NCBI RefSeq assembly: GCF_018476525.1
Contig: NZ_JAHCST010000035.1
Location: 28,884-92,883, forward strand
From: Acrocarpospora catenulata
GTDB taxonomy: Bacteria; Actinomycetota; Actinomycetes; Streptosporangiales; Streptosporangiaceae
Direction of reading: 5' to 3'
Length of the DNA: 64,000 nucleotides
The notes under the pieces are model-generated. The model ran no database searches. It saw only the letters and a list, made by a program, of their open reading frames with translations, and was not told the DNA's origin. The stretch's first letter is position 1. Every line of letters starts with the position of its first letter. This document shows positions 32,919 through 40,612 of this stretch, in pieces. Position numbers and translations under genes: made by a program.

Positions 32919-33077
32919 TCACCCTCCGACGGTCACCTGGTCCAACGGCACGTGGAGTTCCAGCCAGGGGAACACCAGGTACCAGAGTAGGGCGGCGGCC
33001 AGGGTGACCAGCAGCAGGACGGTGATCAGCTTGGCGGGCAGGCCGCCGGGCAGCAGGCGCCAGATGAATCGGTACAT
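32919..33077 (-). CDS. Small membrane protein (52 aa), Rv0012-position
   Basis: An ATG-started frame encoding MYRFIWRLLPGGLP, one hydrophobic helix (about 17-37) with VLLLVTLAAALLWYL, and a short extracytoplasmic tail LELHVPLDQVTVGG. It sits tightly between sortase (1-bp gap) and pabA (4-bp gap), which supports it as a real operon member. A membrane protein of unknown function occurs at the equivalent position between crgA and trpG in mycobacteria. Confidence 0.8.
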   Translation of the reverse strand: MYRFIWRLLPGGLPAKLITVLLLVTLAAALLWYLVFPWLELHVPLDQVTVGG

Positions 33078-33078
33078 G

Positions 33079-33699
33079 CTAGGTACGTCGTTCCTGGGTG
33101 GTGGCGAGCACGCCGTACACGATGAGGCGTTCCCTGGCGGAGTATTCGGGATGGCAGGTGGAGAGGGTGAGCCGGGCCTGGGTGGGGCGTTTGCCCGGGT
33201 GCTCCGGGACCGGGTCGATGACGTCGACCCGGGTGGGGAGCACGATCTTCACCCCGGTCACCCGGTAGGTGTAGCGGGCCTCCCGGGCGTCAATGATCAC
33301 GTCGTCGCCCCGGCGGAGCTCGTCGAGCCGGTTGAAAGGCGCGGCGTACGTCGTCCGGTGGCCCGATACCACGAAATTTCCGATCTGGCCGGGGAGCGCG
33401 GTGCCGGGGTAGTGGCCGGGGCCCTGCCGGAGGTGCTCGGCGTCGATGCCCTCGACGATGGCGTACTTGTAGTCCGCGCCCAGCCGGGGAATGCGGATCA
33501 GCGCCAGCGCCCGGCCCAGCCGGATCCTGCCGAGCGCCTCCTCCCGGGCCGGCGGGCCCTCCGCCAACTGCCGCTGGAGCTCCTCCTGGTGGCGTTCGGT
33601 GTACGCGGAGGTCCCCCAGAGCAGGTACGCGCAGAACAGCAGCAGCACCAGACCGAGAGTGATGCTGACCTCACCGAACGTCCGCAGCATCACCCGCAC
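33079..33699 (-). CDS. Class E sortase
   Basis: A 206-residue protein. GTG 33699 is chosen because AGGAGGGAG lies 8 nt upstream; a longer frame goes to 33750. An N-terminal anchor helix (ITLGLVLLLFCAYLLW) precedes the sortase domain with FVVSGHRTTY (His114), LSTCHPEYSARERL (Cys182 and the catalytic Arg). Class E enzymes in high-GC actinobacteria recognise LAxTG signals and attach proteins to the wall; no obvious substrate is encoded next door. Confidence 0.94.
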   Translation of the reverse strand: MRVMLRTFGEVSITLGLVLLLFCAYLLWGTSAYTERHQEELQRQLAEGPPAREEALGRIRLGRALALIRIPRLGADYKYAIVEGIDAEHLRQGPGHYPGTALPGQIGNFVVSGHRTTYAAPFNRLDELRRGDDVIIDAREARYTYRVTGVKIVLPTRVDVIDPVPEHPGKRPTQARLTLSTCHPEYSARERLIVYGVLATTQERRT

Positions 33700-33936
33700 G
33701 GCACGCGCTCCCTCCTGTGTCGCGGTGTACCACCGTACGTGCGGCGGCATCCCGGCGACCGGCGAACGGGCCCGCGTTGGCGATTTGTTTGCCCTGGGGG
33801 CCAGGGCGTATCGAGATGCAGCCTGCCGTGGAATGGCCCTCAGGGGCAGGCCCGACTATTCTTACTCCGGACTTCGCTCGCGTACGCTTACTGGCAAACC
33901 CGCAAGACAGCGCGGGTGATTATCAGGAGAACTCCC

Positions 33937-34185
33937 GTGCCCAAATCCCACGTCCGCAAGAAGGCCGTCTACACACCGCCGCAGAAGACGACCACGGTCA
34001 AGGTCAGCCCGCGTTGGCTGGCGCCGGTCATGGTGGCGTCCTGGCTGCTCGGCATCGGCTGGATCGCCGCGTACTACGTCGTCGGCAACACCGGCCCGGT
34101 CTTCGGGGCGCTCGGCAACTGGAACCTGCTCATCGGGTTCAGCCTGCTCATCTTCGGCGTGGTGCTGTCCACCAAGTGGCGGTAG
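33937..34185 (+). CDS. crgA: Cell division protein CrgA
   Basis: An 82-residue protein. The basic N-terminus PKSHVRKKAVYTPP is followed by two membrane helices (about 27-48 and 60-78) with SPRWLAPVMVASWLLGIGWIAAYY (split around the helix) and a C-terminal STKWR. It matches CrgA, which holds FtsZ/FtsI/CwsA at the septum and coordinates aerial growth with sporulation septation in Streptomyces. GTG 33937 follows AGGAGA with 6-nt spacing. It is divergent from the sortase operon. Confidence 0.95.
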   Translation: MPKSHVRKKAVYTPPQKTTTVKVSPRWLAPVMVASWLLGIGWIAAYYVVGNTGPVFGALGNWNLLIGFSLLIFGVVLSTKWR

Positions 34186-34201
34186 CACGGCAGCGGGGCG
34201 T

Positions 34202-34256
34202 GCCGGGCTGAAACTTTCCACAGGCTTTATCCACAGCCTGGGGAAACCAGCCCGGC
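34202..34256. terminator. Convergent terminator hairpin carrying a DnaA box
   Basis: GCCGGGCTG (34202-34210) pairs with CAGCCCGGC (34248-34256) and an inner stem CAGGCT/AGCCTG encloses TTATCCAC. The convergent ends of crgA and the rhomboid gene flank it. The loop contains TTATCCACA (34227-34235), an exact DnaA-box sequence, and CTTTCCACA lies at 34214. It probably stops transcripts from both sides. Confidence 0.6.
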
Positions 34257-34266
34257 CCCGGCCGAC

Positions 34267-35151
34267 TCACCCGCCGTATCGCCGTTGCACTTCCGCGATC
34301 AACGCGTACGGCTCTCCGAGCGCCAGTGTCGCGACGAGGACCAAGAGAATCACCAGGGTACCGCCCAGCTGCACCGCGGTGCGGTTCCGCTCCGGCGCGT
34401 ACGCGAAGACGAGCGCCACCAGGCCGCCCACCAGCAGGCCGCCCAGGTGGCCCTGCCAGCTGATCCCGGCGACGACGAAGGTCAGCACCACGTTGATGCC
34501 GATCAGCCAGAGCACGCCACGCGCGTCGTACCCGAGCCGCCGGGAGACCACGAAGAGCGCGGCGAACAGGCCGTAGATCGCGCCGGAGGCGCCCACCGCC
34601 GGGTACACGCTGGCCAGGAAGACCGCCACCGAACCGCCCAGCGCGGAGAGCAGGTACAGCGCCAGGAAGCGCAGGTGCCCGAGGCGGCGTTCCAGCTCGG
34701 GGCCGATCGCGTACAGCGCCCACATGTTGAACAGGATGTGGGTGATCGCGAACGTGCTGGTCGGGGGCAGGTGCAGGAACGCCCCGGTGATCAGCCGGTA
34801 CCACTCGCCCTGGGCCACGTGGCCCGGCGAGGTGTTGAACTGGTTGACGAAGCTGTTGCCGAGGGCGAACTCCGCGAAGTAGGCGAGCACGTTGATGACC
34901 AGGAGCGTCCAGGTCACCCGGGGCACGGTCACCGCGCCGCCGCCGAAGACGGCCTTGGCCTGCCGCACATCGCGGTTGCCCTCGCGGACACACTCCACGC
35001 ACTGGAAGCCGACCGCCGCCTCACGCATGCAGTCGGGGCAGATCGGCCGGTCACAGCGCTGGCAGCGCACGTAGGTCTCGCGGTCGGGGTGCCGGTAGCA
35101 GGTGGGGACCGCTCCCGCCCCCGGCTGGGTCGGCGGTTGCTGAGTGGTCAT
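34267..35151 (-). CDS. Rhomboid intramembrane serine protease with N-terminal zinc-binding domain
   Basis: A 294-residue protein. The N-terminal B-box-like zinc region (about 17-58) has CYRHPDRETYVRCQRCDRP with CPDC and CVEC. The rhomboid domain (about 75-270) carries GASGAIYG (catalytic Ser189) and WQGHLGGLL (His235), with the TFAITHILFNMWALY helix. ATG 35151 has AAGGA upstream. Rhomboids cleave membrane helices of substrate proteins. The position between crgA and ppiA is conserved in Streptomyces and mycobacteria. Confidence 0.94.
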   Translation of the reverse strand: MTTQQPPTQPGAGAVPTCYRHPDRETYVRCQRCDRPICPDCMREAAVGFQCVECVREGNRDVRQAKAVFGGGAVTVPRVTWTLLVINVLAYFAEFALGNSFVNQFNTSPGHVAQGEWYRLITGAFLHLPPTSTFAITHILFNMWALYAIGPELERRLGHLRFLALYLLSALGGSVAVFLASVYPAVGASGAIYGLFAALFVVSRRLGYDARGVLWLIGINVVLTFVVAGISWQGHLGGLLVGGLVALVFAYAPERNRTAVQLGGTLVILLVLVATLALGEPYALIAEVQRRYGG

Positions 35152-35263
35152 GGGGTCCTTCCGCAGGGGTCTATCCACAGACTGCCACACGGACGCGCCA
35201 CCCCGCCCCGGCCGGCGAGGCGGCGTCCGTGTCAGCCGAGCGTCAGGCTCTGGGCGTGGAGCC

Positions 35264-35794
35264 TCAGGAGCGCTCGATGGTGACCGATTCCAGCACCACG
35301 TCCTTGAGCGGCCGGTCCCGGCCGTCGGTCTCGGTGGTGGCGATCGAGTCGACCACCTCCTTGCCCTCGATGACCTCACCGAAGATGGTGTGGCCCAGGT
35401 TCAGGTGGGGCGTCGGGCCGACGGTGATGAAGAACTGCGAGCCGTTGGTGCCCTTGCCGAAACGCTTGCCGGCGTTGGCCATGGCCAGCAGATAGGGCCG
35501 GTTGAAGATGTTCTCCGGGTAGATCTCGTCGTCGAATTCGTAGCCGGGGCCGCCGATGCCCTGGCCCAGCGGGTCCCCGCCCTGGATCATGAAGCCGCTG
35601 ATGACCCGGTGGAAGATAGTGCCGTCGTACAGCCGGGCGTTGGTCTTCTCGCCGGTCTCCGGGTGGGTCCACTCCCGGGTGCCCTCGGCGAGTTCCACGA
35701 AGTTGCGCACCGTCTTGGGCGCCTGGTTCGGGAACAGTTTGACGCGAATCGTGCCGTGGTTGGTGCGCAGATTCGCGATGAGGTTCTCAGCCAT
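35264..35794 (-). CDS. ppiA: Cyclophilin-type peptidyl-prolyl cis-trans isomerase
   Basis: A 176-residue cytoplasmic cyclophilin with no signal peptide. Motifs are FHRVISGFMIQGGDP (catalytic Arg), NGSQFFITVGPTPHLNLGHTIFGEV. It catalyses proline isomerisation in folding. It lies in the conserved neighbourhood crgA-rhomboid-ppiA-cwsA near the origin. Its start is divergent from the CwsA-like gene with ~145 bp between them. Confidence 0.95.
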   Translation of the reverse strand: MAENLIANLRTNHGTIRVKLFPNQAPKTVRNFVELAEGTREWTHPETGEKTNARLYDGTIFHRVISGFMIQGGDPLGQGIGGPGYEFDDEIYPENIFNRPYLLAMANAGKRFGKGTNGSQFFITVGPTPHLNLGHTIFGEVIEGKEVVDSIATTETDGRDRPLKDVVLESVTIERS

Positions 35795-35939
35795 CGGAGG
35801 CCGCCCCCTTGGTGTTCAGGTCTCGGTGTGCATTGTCCGAAGACAGGGTATCGAGGCCGCCACCGGCAACTGTTCAGGATTGGCGCCCAGTCAGGCGGGA
35901 AGGGTCGTCACAGGGCCCCAACGACAGGGGGAGGTTGCC

Positions 35940-36428
35940 GTGTCCCTGAAAATGAGAAAACGCCGCGTCACCGTAGTCATGCCCGAGACGCGGATGGGCC
36001 GGGTGAAGGCCCAGGCGGTACGGGCGGCCGACAGGGTCGGCCCGATGGCCAGCAGCGCCCGCGACATGGCCATGAGCGCCCGTGATCTGGCCAGCAGTGC
36101 CCGGGAGGGCACCTACAGCCGGATCGAGGAGGTCAGGTTGTGGGCCGCACCCAGGCTAGACCAGGCGGCGCACACGGTCGAGGACCAACTCGCGCCGCGG
36201 CTCAGCTCGATGTTGTCGCAGGCGGCGCGGCGGGTGGATCCGGCGCCCATGCCGGTGCGCGGCCGGGGTATGTGGCCGATGATGGTGTTCCTCGGCGGGC
36301 TCGCGCTGGGGGCCGTCGGATTCCTCATGTACCGGCGGAACGCCCGGCACTGGGCGGACGTGATGAAGGAGAGCGCCGAGGAGTCGCGTCAGCAGGCCGA
36401 GGAGATGTCGCGGCCCATGACCAAGTAG
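35940..36428 (+). CDS. CwsA-like / DUF5324-type membrane protein
   Basis: A 162-residue protein. A basic N-terminus leads into a long amphipathic Ala/Arg/Met helix with the repeat SSARDMAMSARDLASSARE (about 40-60), then one membrane helix (MWPMMVFLGGLALGAVGFLMY, about 105-125) and a charged tail. GGGGGAGG precedes GTG 35940 with 6-nt spacing. Position next to ppiA and the single C-terminal helix match CwsA of mycobacteria and DUF5324 of Streptomyces, which act in division and cell-shape control. Sequence identity to CwsA is not claimed. Confidence 0.75.
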   Translation: MSLKMRKRRVTVVMPETRMGRVKAQAVRAADRVGPMASSARDMAMSARDLASSAREGTYSRIEEVRLWAAPRLDQAAHTVEDQLAPRLSSMLSQAARRVDPAPMPVRGRGMWPMMVFLGGLALGAVGFLMYRRNARHWADVMKESAEESRQQAEEMSRPMTK

Positions 36429-36442
36429 CGCTTCGCTTGGGG

Positions 36443-36476
36443 GTACGGCCGGGGCGGGCTCCGGCCGTACATTTTT
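36443..36476 (+). terminator. Intrinsic terminator after the CwsA-like gene
   Basis: GTACGGCCGG (36443-36452) and CCGGCCGTAC (36461-36470) form a perfect 10-bp stem with an 8-nt loop followed by ATTTTTG, a rare clean T-run in this GC-rich window. It starts 14 nt after the stop codon. Confidence 0.92.
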
Positions 36477-36547
36477 GTTGAACCAGTTTCTCCTGGGTTC
36501 CGTTCATTCGTACGGAGGCATCCGTGTTCGTGTGAAGGGCACCGTTT

Positions 36548-36931
36548 ATGGAGTCACGCCGTAAGTTCGTGTTCAGGGGCCTCGCGGGTGGATTCGCCGC
36601 CGCCCTCACCCTCGTCCGGCCCGCCGGGGCCACCGAGGCCGCGCAAGGGATCTTCCTCGCCAAGACGTCGAGCATCCCCGTCGGCGGCGGGAAAATCATC
36701 AAGAAGAAGTACGTGGTCACCCAGCCGAAGAAGGGAGTTTTCCGCTGCTTCACCGCCAAGTGCACCCACCAGGGGTGCACGGTGGCCTCGGTCAGCGGGC
36801 GGACCATCAACTGCCCGTGCCACGGCAGCAAGTTCTCCATCTCGGACGGACGGGTGGTGTCCGGGCCGGCCGAGCGCGCCCTGCCCAAGAAGAAGATCTC
36901 GGTGAAGAAGGGATCGATCCGCCTGGCGTGA
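36548..36931 (+). CDS. Exported Rieske [2Fe-2S] protein
   Basis: A 127-residue protein. The N-terminus MESRRKFVFRGLAGG resembles a twin-arginine signal (SRRKFVF) with cleavage near GATEA. The Rieske domain has CTHQGCTV and CPCHGSKF, giving the two Cys and two His ligands of the cluster. Small Tat-exported Rieske proteins are common in actinomycetes, with unknown redox partners; no oxygenase or cytochrome gene is adjacent. ATG 36548 has AAGGG upstream. Confidence 0.92.
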   Translation: MESRRKFVFRGLAGGFAAALTLVRPAGATEAAQGIFLAKTSSIPVGGGKIIKKKYVVTQPKKGVFRCFTAKCTHQGCTVASVSGRTINCPCHGSKFSISDGRVVSGPAERALPKKKISVKKGSIRLA

Positions 36932-36956
36932 CCGGCCCTTGGTACGGTCACCGTTC

Positions 36957-37319
36957 GTGACGGACAACGTGTATGTGGGCAATGCGAACGTGGACTCGGC
37001 CATGGACCGGGGGTGGCTGCTCGGTCATTTCAAACCCCCTTCCGAGGTGCGGCACAGCAAGGACGTCGAGATCAAATGGGGCGTTCATCCCGCCGGGGAC
37101 GAACGCGCCCAGTGGGTCACCGGCGAGTACCGCACCGCCCTGCTCATCCTGGTCAGCGGGCGCTTCCGGGTGGAACTTCCCGGCCGGAGCGTCCTGCTGG
37201 CCGAGCAGGGGGACTATGTCGTGTGGGGGCACGGGGTGGATCATTCCTGGCGCGCCGAGGAGGACTCGGTGGTGCTCACCGTACGGTGGCCGTCGGTGCC
37301 CGGGTTCTCCGTCACGTGA
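36957..37319 (+). CDS. Cupin-domain protein (often mis-named signal peptidase I)
   Basis: A 120-residue protein from GTG 36957, or 126 from TTG 36939. The fold is a single cupin with VEIKWGVHPAGDERAQW, LLILVSGRFRVELPG and DYVVWGHGVDHSW. It lacks the Ser/Lys dyad and membrane anchor of signal peptidases, so that name, which I recall for homologues, is not supported. The stop overlaps the stop of the convergent dioxygenase gene by 8 bp. Confidence 0.75.
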   Translation: MTDNVYVGNANVDSAMDRGWLLGHFKPPSEVRHSKDVEIKWGVHPAGDERAQWVTGEYRTALLILVSGRFRVELPGRSVLLAEQGDYVVWGHGVDHSWRAEEDSVVLTVRWPSVPGFSVT

Positions 37320-38106
37320 GCGGGACGTCGAGTTTCGCGGTGTAACCGGCGGTGAGGTCGCCGGACATCGTGGCGAGCTGGGTCTGGTAGCCGTCGCCGA
37401 AGACGTTGTCGCTCTCCAGGGAGGAGTTGGCCAGGTTGGTGACGCTCTGCTCGTAGCCGGAGGTGGCGTAGACGGTCGTGCAGACGTCCTCCGGGAAGGC
37501 GAGCTGGGTGACCTTCACGCTCTCGGCGGCTGTGGTGGCCTCGTTGAGGCTGCCGTACACCTCGAAATGGATGTGCGGCCAGCGGCCCGCGTACGCGCCG
37601 GGGAAAATGCTGGTGAACCGCACGATTCCGTTCTCGTCCGCCTCCTGGACGCCGCGTAGGTAGTTCTCCCCGGTCACCCCTTCTGAGTACATCGAGTACC
37701 GCCCCTCGCGGTCGCAGTGCCAGAGGTAGACCGCCGCCCCCGCGAAGGCCGCGCCGTCCTTCTGAACGGTCAGCTCGATGTTGAGCGGAATCCCTTCGGC
37801 GACCCCTGACGCCGAGCCGAAACTGGCCCGGATGTCCTCCCGTACGACGCCGCTCTGGGTCAGGGCGTTCGGCCCGTTCGACCCGTCCCCCGGGTACGGC
37901 CCCGCCGTCTCGTCCGGGATCTCCTCGGCGGCGGCCCCACCGCTGCTCCGCGTCTGGTCACCACTGGCCGCGGCCGTCCCGCTGTTGTCTCCAGCGGCAC
38001 AGGCCACCGCGCCCGCCAGTACGGCTCCGCCCAGCAGCCCCAGCGCGCCACGCCGCCCGATTATCTTGGCCAGGTCGAATGCCAGCCCTCTATCGTGATC
38101 GTCCAT
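37312..38106 (-). CDS. Exported intradiol ring-cleavage dioxygenase-like lipoprotein
   Basis: A 264-residue protein. ATG 38106 follows GGGAGG with 5-nt spacing. The N-terminus has a Tat-like GRRGALGLLG and a lipobox AVAC (Cys ~37), so it is probably exported folded and lipidated. The catalytic domain resembles protocatechuate 3,4-dioxygenase with VYLWHCDREGRYSMY and RWPHIHFEVY (His-x-His iron ligands). Such extracytoplasmic intradiol enzymes are known in Streptomyces and act on catechols, perhaps from lignin. A twin-Tyr/His iron site is likely complete. Confidence 0.88.
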   Translation of the reverse strand: MDDHDRGLAFDLAKIIGRRGALGLLGGAVLAGAVACAAGDNSGTAAASGDQTRSSGGAAAEEIPDETAGPYPGDGSNGPNALTQSGVVREDIRASFGSASGVAEGIPLNIELTVQKDGAAFAGAAVYLWHCDREGRYSMYSEGVTGENYLRGVQEADENGIVRFTSIFPGAYAGRWPHIHFEVYGSLNEATTAAESVKVTQLAFPEDVCTTVYATSGYEQSVTNLANSSLESDNVFGDGYQTQLATMSGDLTAGYTAKLDVPLT

Positions 38107-38193
38107 GGGCACCTCCCTTTCGGCTTCCAGCCTGGCGGCCTTGTCTGAGAATCCGATGACATCCGCATCAGATTCCGCTCTACGGGCCCTCCG

Positions 38194-38625
38194 ATGACCC
38201 CTGACGCCGCCCGCGAGAAGTTCACCACCGCCAGATCCGCCCACCTGGCCACCGCTGATTCCTCCGGAACACCCCACCTCGTCCCGATCGTCTTCGCCCT
38301 GCACTCCAACCAGATCGCCTTCGCCATCGACCACAAACCCAAACGAACCCAAAACCTACGCAGACTACGAAATATCGCCCAAAATGACCGGGTATCCGTA
38401 CTGGTCGACCACTACGACGAAGACTGGACCCAACTCTGGTGGTCCCGAGCCGACGGCCGGGCCACCATCTCCCACGACCCACCCGCCCAGTGGCTCACCC
38501 GCCTGACCACCCGCTACCCCCAGTACGCCGAAACCCCACCCCAGGGCCCCCTCGTCCTGATCACCGTCGAGCGATGGCAAGGCTGGTCCTACCAGGCCGC
38601 CGGGCACGATGGAGTGCCCCGGTGA
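38194..38625 (+). CDS. PPOX-class F420-dependent oxidoreductase-like protein (TIGR03668-type)
   Basis: A 143-residue split-barrel flavin/deazaflavin-binding protein. It begins with ARSAHLATADSSGTPHLVPIVFAL and continues IDHKPKRTQNLRRLRNI and VSVLVDHYDEDWTQLWW, as in actinobacterial F420-binding PPOX proteins. By family it reduces small molecules with F420H2. It is divergent from the dioxygenase by about 90 bp. Confidence 0.85.
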   Translation: MTPDAAREKFTTARSAHLATADSSGTPHLVPIVFALHSNQIAFAIDHKPKRTQNLRRLRNIAQNDRVSVLVDHYDEDWTQLWWSRADGRATISHDPPAQWLTRLTTRYPQYAETPPQGPLVLITVERWQGWSYQAAGHDGVPR

Positions 38626-38720
38626 CCGCCGCCGATGGACTCTGTCTTGGGGCCTTGGCATGACGGCTGGCTGCAGGGATGGGACAGGTAGAATCTGGGC
38701 GATCCAATGGAGGCGGTGGA

Positions 38721-39536
38721 ATGGCCGAAGTCGCGGATGGGATCGGGCGGCGGGCCAGGTCACCGCTAAACTTTTTCTTGTTGCTTTTTGCTCTTTCTGT
38801 TCCGTTCTGGGTGGTCGGGGCGGTGACGCAAGGGCAGTTATCGGCGGACCTTCCGGTGGCTGCGCTCATGATTGTGTGTCCGGTGGCGGCGGCCGCGATT
38901 CTTGTCTACCGGGAAGATGGAACCGCAGGCGTGGCCAGGCTGCTGCGCAGGTCTTTCGATTTCAAACAGATCAAGGCGAAGATCTGGTATTTGCCGATTG
39001 TTCTGCTGCTGCCCGGCATTTTTGTGCTGACCTATGGTGTCATGCGCCTCGCGGGATTACCTGCTCCAGAGCCACGGTTCCCCGTCCTGGGCACGCTGGT
39101 GGCATTCCTGGCATTCTTTGTCGCCGGGCTTGGTGAGGAGCTGGGCTGGTCGGGATACGCCATTGACCCGATGCAGAACCGATGGGGCGCACTCCCGGCC
39201 TCGGTTCTGCTGGGGTTGGTATGGGCACTCTGGCACCTATTGCCGTTGGTTCAGGCAGGCCGGTCCGCGGGCTGGATCGCCTGGTGGGTTGTTGGATCGG
39301 TGGGGATGCGAGTCATTTTCACCTGGATCTACAACAACACGGGGAAGAGCGTGTTCGCCGCGGCGCTGGCGCACGGCCTGTCGAATCTCGCTTGGATCGG
39401 CCCGTTCCTGGACTTCGGTCCGGATGGGTATCCGTATGAGGGTGTCCGTATCGCGGGCCTGCTCATCGCGTTCGCGGCGATAGCCGTCACGGTCGTGTGG
39501 GGATCGCGGACGCTGAGCGGCAACCACGCCGCCTGA
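38721..39536 (+). CDS. CPBP-family intramembrane metalloprotease (CAAX/ABI)
   Basis: About 271 residues with seven or eight membrane helices. ATG 38721 follows GGAGG; a longer frame from 38679 lacks a site. Conserved CPBP motifs are AGLGEELGWSGYAIDPM (EExxxR-type, here with Tyr), WALWHLLPLV (first His) and ALAHGLSN (second His region). Bacterial CPBP proteins process prenylated or small peptides, sometimes giving self-immunity; no bacteriocin gene is visible nearby. Confidence 0.85.
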   Translation: MAEVADGIGRRARSPLNFFLLLFALSVPFWVVGAVTQGQLSADLPVAALMIVCPVAAAAILVYREDGTAGVARLLRRSFDFKQIKAKIWYLPIVLLLPGIFVLTYGVMRLAGLPAPEPRFPVLGTLVAFLAFFVAGLGEELGWSGYAIDPMQNRWGALPASVLLGLVWALWHLLPLVQAGRSAGWIAWWVVGSVGMRVIFTWIYNNTGKSVFAAALAHGLSNLAWIGPFLDFGPDGYPYEGVRIAGLLIAFAAIAVTVVWGSRTLSGNHAA

Positions 39537-39919
39537 CCTGGCGCGCCAGACTATGCATCCTTGACCGATCATCGGTCTTGGAATGCACCTGAGTACCTGG
39601 ACTTTGGCGTCATCTTGCCTCCACTGTACTCACCGGGTACAGCACCGCGGCGATGGACCGGCACCTCTGGGGCCGACGGAAGGTTTAGTCGCATAGTTAG
39701 TCGTGCCCGCCCGTTTCTAAAATCGGAAAACGAGATGTTTCCCGCTGCGGAGCCCCAGAGAATCGAACTTCCGGATTAGCGTTTGGAACGGCGCGTAAAC
39801 GATCATATAGCTTGTACCTCCCTTCCGCTAAATCCTGCCAGCGTCTCTGGACGCCCTTCGAAAACCATGTAGACGATGGATATGTAGGAAACGTCAGGCG
39901 AATCCAGGAGGAGACGCTA
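39537..39919. other. Gene-free stretch with a possible tRNA 3'-end relic
   Basis: No frame here has a start signal or recognisable protein. Base use is less GC-rich than neighbours. At about 39747-39775 the minus strand reads AAGTTCGATTCTCTGGGGCT, which has the TTCGATT T-loop and an acceptor-like GGGGCTCC, but the T-stem is broken and no 5' half can be found. The last 15 bases contain AGGAGGAG, the ribosome site of the next gene. Confidence 0.4.
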
Positions 39920-40363
39920 ATGGACGGTAAGCGACTATCACTGCTGAGCGCGGCGCTCATGGGAGCCGCGACCCTGGTGATGGCCCAGGCATCCCAAGCG
40001 TCAGCCGCGCAGAGTCCGACGAGCACGACATCCACCAGCGCGTCAACCGTTACGAACGCCCAGTCCCCGCTGAGGCCACCAGATCCTCGCGAACGCGAAC
40101 GAAGGAACCGGCACGACAATGGAGACGGCCGGAGGCACGGAGACCGGATGAACGGGGACCACCACCGGCGGCACGAAGAGCGAATGGAGCGAGAGCACCG
40201 CCGGCACGGAGAGCGGATGGAACGAGAGCACCGCCGGCACCGAGAGCGGATGGAACGAGAGCAGCGCCGGCACCGGATGGAGCGAGAGCACCGGATGGAG
40301 CGAGAGCACCGGCGACACGGTGAACACCGGCGGCACGGCGAGTACCGGGTCCACGGGCGCTAG
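39920..40363 (+). CDS. Exported Arg/His/Glu-rich repeat protein
   Basis: A 147-residue protein with a strong ribosome site (AGGAGGAG). A Sec signal peptide ends near ASQASA|AQ (residue ~30). A short Ser/Thr linker leads into a highly charged domain from about residue 55 to the end, made of an 11-residue unit close to ERMEREHRRHG repeated with deletions. It is probably a long charged helix; the many His residues could bind metal or change charge with pH. I know no family with this pattern. Confidence 0.65.
   Translation: MDGKRLSLLSAALMGAATLVMAQASQASAAQSPTSTTSTSASTVTNAQSPLRPPDPRERERRNRHDNGDGRRHGDRMNGDHHRRHEERMEREHRRHGERMEREHRRHRERMEREQRRHRMEREHRMEREHRRHGEHRRHGEYRVHGR
40181..40330 (+). repeat. 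33-bp in-frame tandem repeat with shortened units
   Basis: Units begin at 40181 (33 bp), 40214 (33 bp), 40247 (27 bp), 40274 (18 bp) and 40292. The shared core is GGATGGARCGAGAGCACC. All lengths are multiples of 3, so the frame of the exported protein is kept while length varies. Confidence 0.9.
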
Positions 40364-40482
40364 ACCGGTCGATCGAAACCGCTAACACCATCGGGCAGGG
40401 TGCCTTGCACAACCGTGATTGTGTAAGGCATTCGCCTGGGGCCGGGACGTTGGTTCCGGTGGGCTAATGGTCTGTCAAGCCC

Positions 40483-40518
40483 GAACGCCGCCTTCCGAAA
40501 TCGGGGAGGCGGCGTTTC
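40483..40518. terminator. Hairpin repeat, copy 1
   Basis: AACGCCGCCTTCC (40484-40496) pairs with GGGAGGCGGCGTT (40504-40516), with one G-T pair and a 7-nt loop, followed by TTCAC. An almost identical hairpin occurs at 57147-57177. It lies downstream of the exported repeat protein and may terminate it; the duplicated sequence also suggests a dispersed element. Confidence 0.6.
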
Positions 40519-40612
40519 ACATGGGTGCCCCTCTCCGAAATCCCGTTGAGAAGGGTGTACGCGACACGCTTTCATGAGATCAACGAGGAGGAGGGACAGA
40601 CCGTGGTGAGTT

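Noticed and set aside
17596..35179. oriC
   Set aside because: Only four or five DnaA-like boxes are seen over 17 kb and dnaA, dnaN and gyrB are absent; an origin would show a dense cluster.
36939..37319. Signal peptidase I
   Set aside because: Homologues carry this name by my recollection, but the protein has a cupin fold pattern and lacks the Ser/Lys dyad and membrane anchor.
39741..39820. Complete tRNA gene on the minus strand
   Set aside because: Only a TTCGATT-like loop and four acceptor pairs can be formed; the T-stem, D-arm and anticodon arm do not fold.
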